Position numbers and translations under genes: made by a program
Shown here: positions 60,834 to 64,000 of the stretch, one piece after another
Layout: each line of letters begins with the position of its first letter
Position numbering within the stretch: position 1 is the stretch's first letter
Origin: Salinarchaeum sp. Harcht-Bsk1
GTDB lineage: Archaea; Halobacteriota; Halobacteria; Halobacteriales; Salinarchaeaceae
Direction of reading: 5' to 3'
Length of the DNA: 64,000 nucleotides
Assembly (NCBI RefSeq): GCF_000403645.1
Contig: NC_021313.1
Location: 930,001-994,000, forward strand
Notes under the pieces: generated by a model
Seen by the model: the letters and a program-made list of their open reading frames with translations, nothing else
Told to the model about the DNA's origin: nothing
Database searches by the model: none

Positions 60834-60907
60834 CGGGCCGGGAGGGAGTTGAACCCCCGACCATCTGGTTAAAAGCCAGACGCTCTGCCTGACTGAGCTA
60901 CCGGCCC
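60834..60907 (-). tRNA. tRNA-Lys (anticodon TTT)
   Basis: On the minus strand the cloverleaf is complete: acceptor GGGCCGG pairs with CCGGCCC; the D arm has GCTC/GAGC; the anticodon stem TCTGG/CCAGA encloses CTTTTAA with anticodon TTT; the T arm is GGGGG-TTCAACT-CCCTC. The discriminator is G. There is no encoded CCA. No intron is seen. Confidence 0.95.
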
Positions 60908-60932
60908 TACGCGAGCACTCGCCGGCCGGCGA

Positions 60933-61604
60933 TTAAAACGCTTCCCACTCCGACAGCGCGTCGTCGACGACCTCGCCAGGCGATCGGCCCGACGTCGCAG
61001 CCTCGCGGCGGAGGTCGCGGTAGGTGTCCATCGGCAGCTGGAGGCGGAGCGCGCCGGGTTCGACGCCGTGGGCGAGCAGCGCCGCGGCGGGCGTGGCGCC
61101 GTCGTTGATCTCGCTGGCGATCGCGCGCACGTCTCGGACGGTGAGATCGTGATCGAGGGTCGCCCAGGCGAGGTCGTAGCGGGCGGGACCGCTGACGCGG
61201 GCGATGTGCTTGGCGGCGGTGGGCGCGATTTCGCCCATCGCGACGTGGCGTCGGACGGCACGGGGCAGATCGTGGACCCGGGCCCACTTCCGGATGAACG
61301 CGACGGTGACCGGGTCGCCCGCGCGCTCGGCGGCGGCCTTGTAGGACCCCTCGCCGCGGACGAGCGCTGCGCAGGCGGCGGCGCCACGGAGCATGTAGAT
61401 GTTGTCCTCGGCACCGACGGTATCGGTCGCGAACGCGAGGACGACCTCCGCGGCGCTCGCGAGGCTTTCGGGATCGTCGGGGTCGAACTGGACTGCTTCC
61501 GCCGCTCGCTGGCCCGCAATCTCCTCGTCGCCGCGGATGACGGGTTCCCCGACGGGAGACTCGCGGTCGGCAGGAATGTCGTCGGCCCCTCGCTCGCCAG
61601 TCAT
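60933..61604 (-). CDS. Conserved haloarchaeal protein (DUF7119 type)
   Basis: This 223-residue helical protein has NIYMLRGAAACAALVRGEGS, YKAAAERAGDPVTVAFIRKW, VHDLPRAVRRHVAMGEIAPT and AAKHIARVSG. The order recalls a ParB or KorB-like helix-turn-helix (repeated helical motifs), followed by a ribbon-like C-terminus (LRLQLPMDTYRDLRREAATS). It matches the haloarchaeal DUF7119 family from memory. A nucleic-acid role is plausible but unproven. It lies 25 bases upstream of tRNA-Lys on the same strand. Confidence 0.8.
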   Translation of the reverse strand: MTGERGADDIPADRESPVGEPVIRGDEEIAGQRAAEAVQFDPDDPESLASAAEVVLAFATDTVGAEDNIYMLRGAAACAALVRGEGSYKAAAERAGDPVTVAFIRKWARVHDLPRAVRRHVAMGEIAPTAAKHIARVSGPARYDLAWATLDHDLTVRDVRAIASEINDGATPAAALLAHGVEPGALRLQLPMDTYRDLRREAATSGRSPGEVVDDALSEWEAF

Positions 61605-61695
61605 CTGACAGTCGTTGGCAGCGTGTGAATAAAAACGGTCTGCCTCGAGCGGATCGCCGCTGGGGCGGCAGCGAATGCTCGCGCGTCGGCGCTCG

Positions 61696-61815
61696 TCACT
61701 CCTCGCGGCGCTCGGAGAGATGCTCCCAAATCTCGGTACATCCGGCGCCCTCCTCGACGTCCGCGAGGTGGTCGTCGGCGCGCTCTTCCTCTTGCTTCGT
61801 CGCCCCCTCGGTCAT
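61696..61815 (-). CDS. Small acidic haloarchaeal protein, 39 residues
   Basis: This tiny protein (MTEGATKQEEERADDHLADV then EEGAGCTEIWEHLSERREE) is strongly acidic with one Cys and one Trp. I recall similar short proteins in other haloarchaea. Its ATG overlaps by four bases (ATGA) the stop of a 21-codon frame at 61812-61877, which may be a leader. The gene is absent from usual ORF size cutoffs. Confidence 0.6.
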   Translation of the reverse strand: MTEGATKQEEERADDHLADVEEGAGCTEIWEHLSERREE

Positions 61816-62297
61816 CGCGATCCCTCCGTGGGCGTGCTACCCGGCAGATCCTCGGCCAGCACTGCGTACGTACTCATCGCTCCGTCGTACACCGGCATGG
61901 GGCTTAAAGGACCGTGCGCCAACAAGCATGGCCCGCGCTAGCCGTAACAGGATACTATTGCTGGTATCTGTGTCACTACTATTCCCCAAAATCGACAGCG
62001 GGCGATCCGGTTCACCGAAATTGGTTGTCGACGCATTCGAACCCCGGACACGGCGGTATCTCGATCCGAGGACACGTATAAAGGGCAGGCTACGCCGGCG
62101 GCGGCGGGCGAGGCGGCCGCTCGGGCGGCCGTCGAGCGACGCGACCTGTCGAGAGAACGTCGTCAATTCGCGGCAATAGTATCCTGTTTCCGGGCCACAG
62201 TGCGCCTTGGCCAACGATTAAGCGGATCGCCGCCCAGTATTGTACCACATGCCAGTGCGAGGAATTCGAGGGGGCGAACGGGCGGGGCCCCCGAGCG
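61816..62297. other. 482-base gap before phytoene synthase
   Basis: Apart from the small frames noted, no gene is seen. A TATA-like TATAAAG is at 62077-62083, followed by a very GC-rich stretch with a perfect 7-bp hairpin (CGGCCGC-TCGG-GCGGCCG, 62114-62131). This could be a short non-coding transcript. A second promoter-like GATTAAGCGG lies at 62216-62225. Confidence 0.4.
62216..62225 (+). promoter_or_regulatory. Putative promoter (GATTAAGCGG) of the phytoene synthase transcript
   Basis: This TATA-like stretch sits about 32 bases before an ATG at 62249 that opens a short upstream ORF, which suggests a transcript beginning there. The sequence TTAAGCGGATC is shared with the promoter of the Bat-like gene (17842 on). 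Confidence 0.45.
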
Positions 62298-62305
62298 ATG
62301 CTTGA
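62249..62305 (+). CDS. Possible upstream ORF coupled to phytoene synthase
   Basis: This 18-codon frame (MPVRGIRGGERAGPPSDA) starts where the predicted leaderless transcript would begin. Its stop TGA lies at 62303-62305, inside the start of phytoene synthase, so the two overlap by eight bases. It may allow translational coupling or act as a leader peptide. The basic, Gly/Pro-rich composition is unlike a normal haloarchaeal protein, so it may also be untranslated. Confidence 0.3.
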   Translation: MPVRGIRGGERAGPPSDA

Positions 62306-63260
62306 GGATCGCCAGGTCGAACGGAGCCGGGCGATCCAGCGCCGAACAGGACCTACCTTCTACTTCGCGACGAAGTTCCTCCCCGAACGGGTCCGGGAGC
62401 CGACGCACGTCCTCTATGCCTTCTTCCGGATCGCCGACGAGGTGGTCGACGACGCCGAGGTGATCGACCGTCCTGCCGAGGACAAGCGGCAGGCGCTCGA
62501 ATCGTTCCGCGCCGAGGCACTCGGCGAGACCGAGCCCTCCGATCCGGTCCTCGAGGCGTTCCGGGAGGTCAAGGACGCCCACGACATCCCCGACGAGGAG
62601 GTCAACGCCTTCGTCGACGCGATGGAGACGGACGTCGAGAAGAAACGGTACGCCGACGTCACCGAACTCCGCGAGTACATGCGTGGCTCCGCGGCCGCCG
62701 TCGGGGCGATGATGACCGCGATCATGGAGCCCGCCGATCGCGACCGGGCGATGCCCCACGCCAAGGCGCTGGGCGAGGCGTTCCAGTTGACGAACTTCCT
62801 CCGGGACGTTCGCGAGGACGTCGTCGACCGCGACCGCATCTACCTCCCGCTGCGAACGCTCGAACGGCACGGCGTCGACCCCGACCAGATCGCCGCCCTC
62901 GAGTTCGACGCGGGGATCGCGGCCGCGATCCGGGAGGAACTCCACCGCACCGAACGCTTCTATCGCCACGGCGTCGCCGGGATCGAGACGCTTCCGGACG
63001 ACTGCCAGTTCCCCGTCCTCCTCGCGGCGGTGCTGTACGCGGACTACCACCGCTCGATCCGGGCCGATGACTGCGACGTGATCACGTCGCCGCCCACCCT
63101 CTCGCGTCGACGGACGCTCTCCCTGTTCGCCAGAACCAGAGCCCGGTGGCAGTTCAACAAGGATCCCGCCGCCGTCTTCGACGCCGTCAGCCCGATCTCG
63201 ATGCCCGCGAGAGAGGATCGCGACCCGACGGGCGAGCCGCTGACGCTGCCCACGCCCTGA
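62298..63260 (+). CDS. crtB: Phytoene synthase
   Basis: This 320-residue enzyme joins two geranylgeranyl diphosphates to phytoene, the first committed step to C50 bacterioruberin. The first DxxxD is Asp47-Asp51 in RIADEVVDDAE and the second Asp170-Asp174 in NFLRDVREDVVDRDRIYLP. Other motifs are YAFFRIAD and RFYRHGVAGIETLPDDCQFP. It is convergent with cruF. An upstream mini-ORF overlaps its ATG. Confidence 0.93.
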   Translation: MLEDRQVERSRAIQRRTGPTFYFATKFLPERVREPTHVLYAFFRIADEVVDDAEVIDRPAEDKRQALESFRAEALGETEPSDPVLEAFREVKDAHDIPDEEVNAFVDAMETDVEKKRYADVTELREYMRGSAAAVGAMMTAIMEPADRDRAMPHAKALGEAFQLTNFLRDVREDVVDRDRIYLPLRTLERHGVDPDQIAALEFDAGIAAAIREELHRTERFYRHGVAGIETLPDDCQFPVLLAAVLYADYHRSIRADDCDVITSPPTLSRRRTLSLFARTRARWQFNKDPAAVFDAVSPISMPAREDRDPTGEPLTLPTP

Positions 63261-63299
63261 CCGGCGTCCAGCCGAGCGTCCGGGTCGACGCTCCGGGCA

Positions 63300-64000
63300 C
63301 TACTCGAGCGTGCGCGAACCGAAGGGTAGTCCGGCGAAATCGAACCACGGTGCCCTAACGAGCACGAGGAGAATGCCTGTCGCGACGAGCGCCGGCACGA
63401 GGTTGAACGCGGCGACGTTGACCAGCCCCCAGAAGATCCCGAAGTTGATCAGGTCGTCGAGCAGGTACGGGCAGGTTTCGAGCCGCGAGACGATGGCGTC
63501 GTGGTCGAACGCGACCGTGAGGATGCCGACGGCGACCGTCGCCGCGAGGATCCAGCCGAGGAAGTTGATCACCGGGACGCCGTAGTAGACGCCCGGATCG
63601 GTCCAGCCCCAGAAGTCGAGCGCGACGGCGCCCGGGTCGAGCACGAGGTCCAGGACGACCACGAGCGCGACGACCGTCGGGAAGCGAATCGCGAGCCGGT
63701 CGGCGCGATCGCCCAGCACGAGGATCCCGAGCAGGTAGGAGTTGAGCAGGATCGGGACGAAGAAGATGGGCAGCGCGAGCGGCACGTCGCCGAAGACCAT
63801 CGGCCCGAGTTCGCGTTCGTAGGTGAACTCACCGTAGGGCAACCCGGTCTGGACGCCGACCAGTTCGATCGCCCACGTGAACGCCGCGAGCGCGAGCAAG
63901 CCCACCGCTGCCCGCCGATCGACGATCGGTGCGATCCCCGAAGCGAGCGGGAGCGCCATGATCGTCACGGCGGCCACCATCAGGTACGGGTTGAACGCCA
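63300..64000 (-). CDS. cruF: Bisanhydrobacterioruberin hydratase (runs off the window end)
   Basis: CruF adds water to the C50 carotenoid ends, giving bacterioruberin. The visible 232 or so residues are very hydrophobic, with six or seven helices. Recognisable stretches are ELVGVQTGLPYGEFTYERELG, split as family features TGLPYGEF and LGPMVFGDVPLALPIFFVPI, then FPTVVALVVVLDLVLDPGAV and GVYYGVPVINFLGWILA. At the window end the frame continues upstream of the ATG at 63980 (AFNPYLM), so the gene is longer. It is convergent with phytoene synthase after 39 bases. Confidence 0.88.
   Translation of the reverse strand, partial: AFNPYLMVAAVTIMALPLASGIAPIVDRRAAVGLLALAAFTWAIELVGVQTGLPYGEFTYERELGPMVFGDVPLALPIFFVPILLNSYLLGILVLGDRADRLAIRFPTVVALVVVLDLVLDPGAVALDFWGWTDPGVYYGVPVINFLGWILAATVAVGILTVAFDHDAIVSRLETCPYLLDDLINFGIFWGLVNVAAFNLVPALVATGILLVLVRAPWFDFAGLPFGSRTLE

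Overview
The window is high-GC DNA from a halophilic archaeon (class Halobacteria). The predicted proteins are strongly acidic. The gene set includes HalX, HalOD1 and bacterio-opsin-activator (HTH_10) regulators, a short Sec61-beta, bisanhydrobacterioruberin hydratase (CruF), a haloarchaeal-type 7S SRP RNA and a methylaspartate-cycle operon. I cannot name the genus.

Layout. 1-11.3 kb is housekeeping and metabolism: a histidine-kinase tail, hisE, a DUF151 nuclease, nadE, a CinA-type amidase, a PfkB kinase, a methyltransferase, a phosphoesterase, an APC permease with a pentad-repeat membrane protein, a CoA-disulfide-reductase-like flavoprotein, pdxT, Sec61-beta and a zinc-type dehydrogenase. 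11.3-19.4 kb is a signalling island: two 7TM-PAS histidine kinases in tandem (one degenerate), a helix-turn-helix regulator, a HalX response regulator, a soluble kinase with an internal 17-residue repeat and a Bat-like regulator. 19.5-22.4 kb has a Tat lipoprotein and small membrane or hypothetical proteins. 22.8-29.1 kb is an accessory region: a large secreted thrombospondin-type-3/metalloprotease gene split by two frameshifts, one intact lipoprotein and three broken lipoprotein remnants, with falling GC. 29.2-33.3 kb holds idi, a lipid kinase, a PHP hydrolase, an Lrp/AsnC regulator and carA. 33.5-36.1 kb is a cluster of small regulators. 36.1-36.8, 39.6-40.1 and 60.4-60.8 kb are non-coding stretches dense in hairpins. 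The SRP RNA lies at about 39.27-39.58 kb. 43.3-50.0 kb encodes the methylaspartate cycle: a malyl-CoA-type lyase, mesaconyl-CoA hydratase, methylaspartate ammonia-lyase, glutamate mutase E and S, and a divergent CoA-transferase. 50.2-55.9 kb carries nadA, nadB and nadC with a UspA protein and a phosphate-transporter-like protein between them. 56-61.9 kb has arginine decarboxylase, a toroid-fold protein, mannonate dehydratase, tRNA-Lys and conserved haloarchaeal proteins. 62.2-64 kb carries phytoene synthase facing a partial cruF.

How the genes combine. Acetyl-CoA assimilation through the methylaspartate cycle, de novo NAD synthesis (nadA/B/C plus nadE), isoprenoid and C50 carotenoid synthesis (idi, psy, cruF) and a dense set of sensors and regulators are the functional themes. 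The most unusual parts are the decayed secreted-protein and lipoprotein region, three intergenic short tandem arrays (19-20, 29-30 and 22 bp units), the pentad-repeat protein, and the nested-palindrome intergenic elements.
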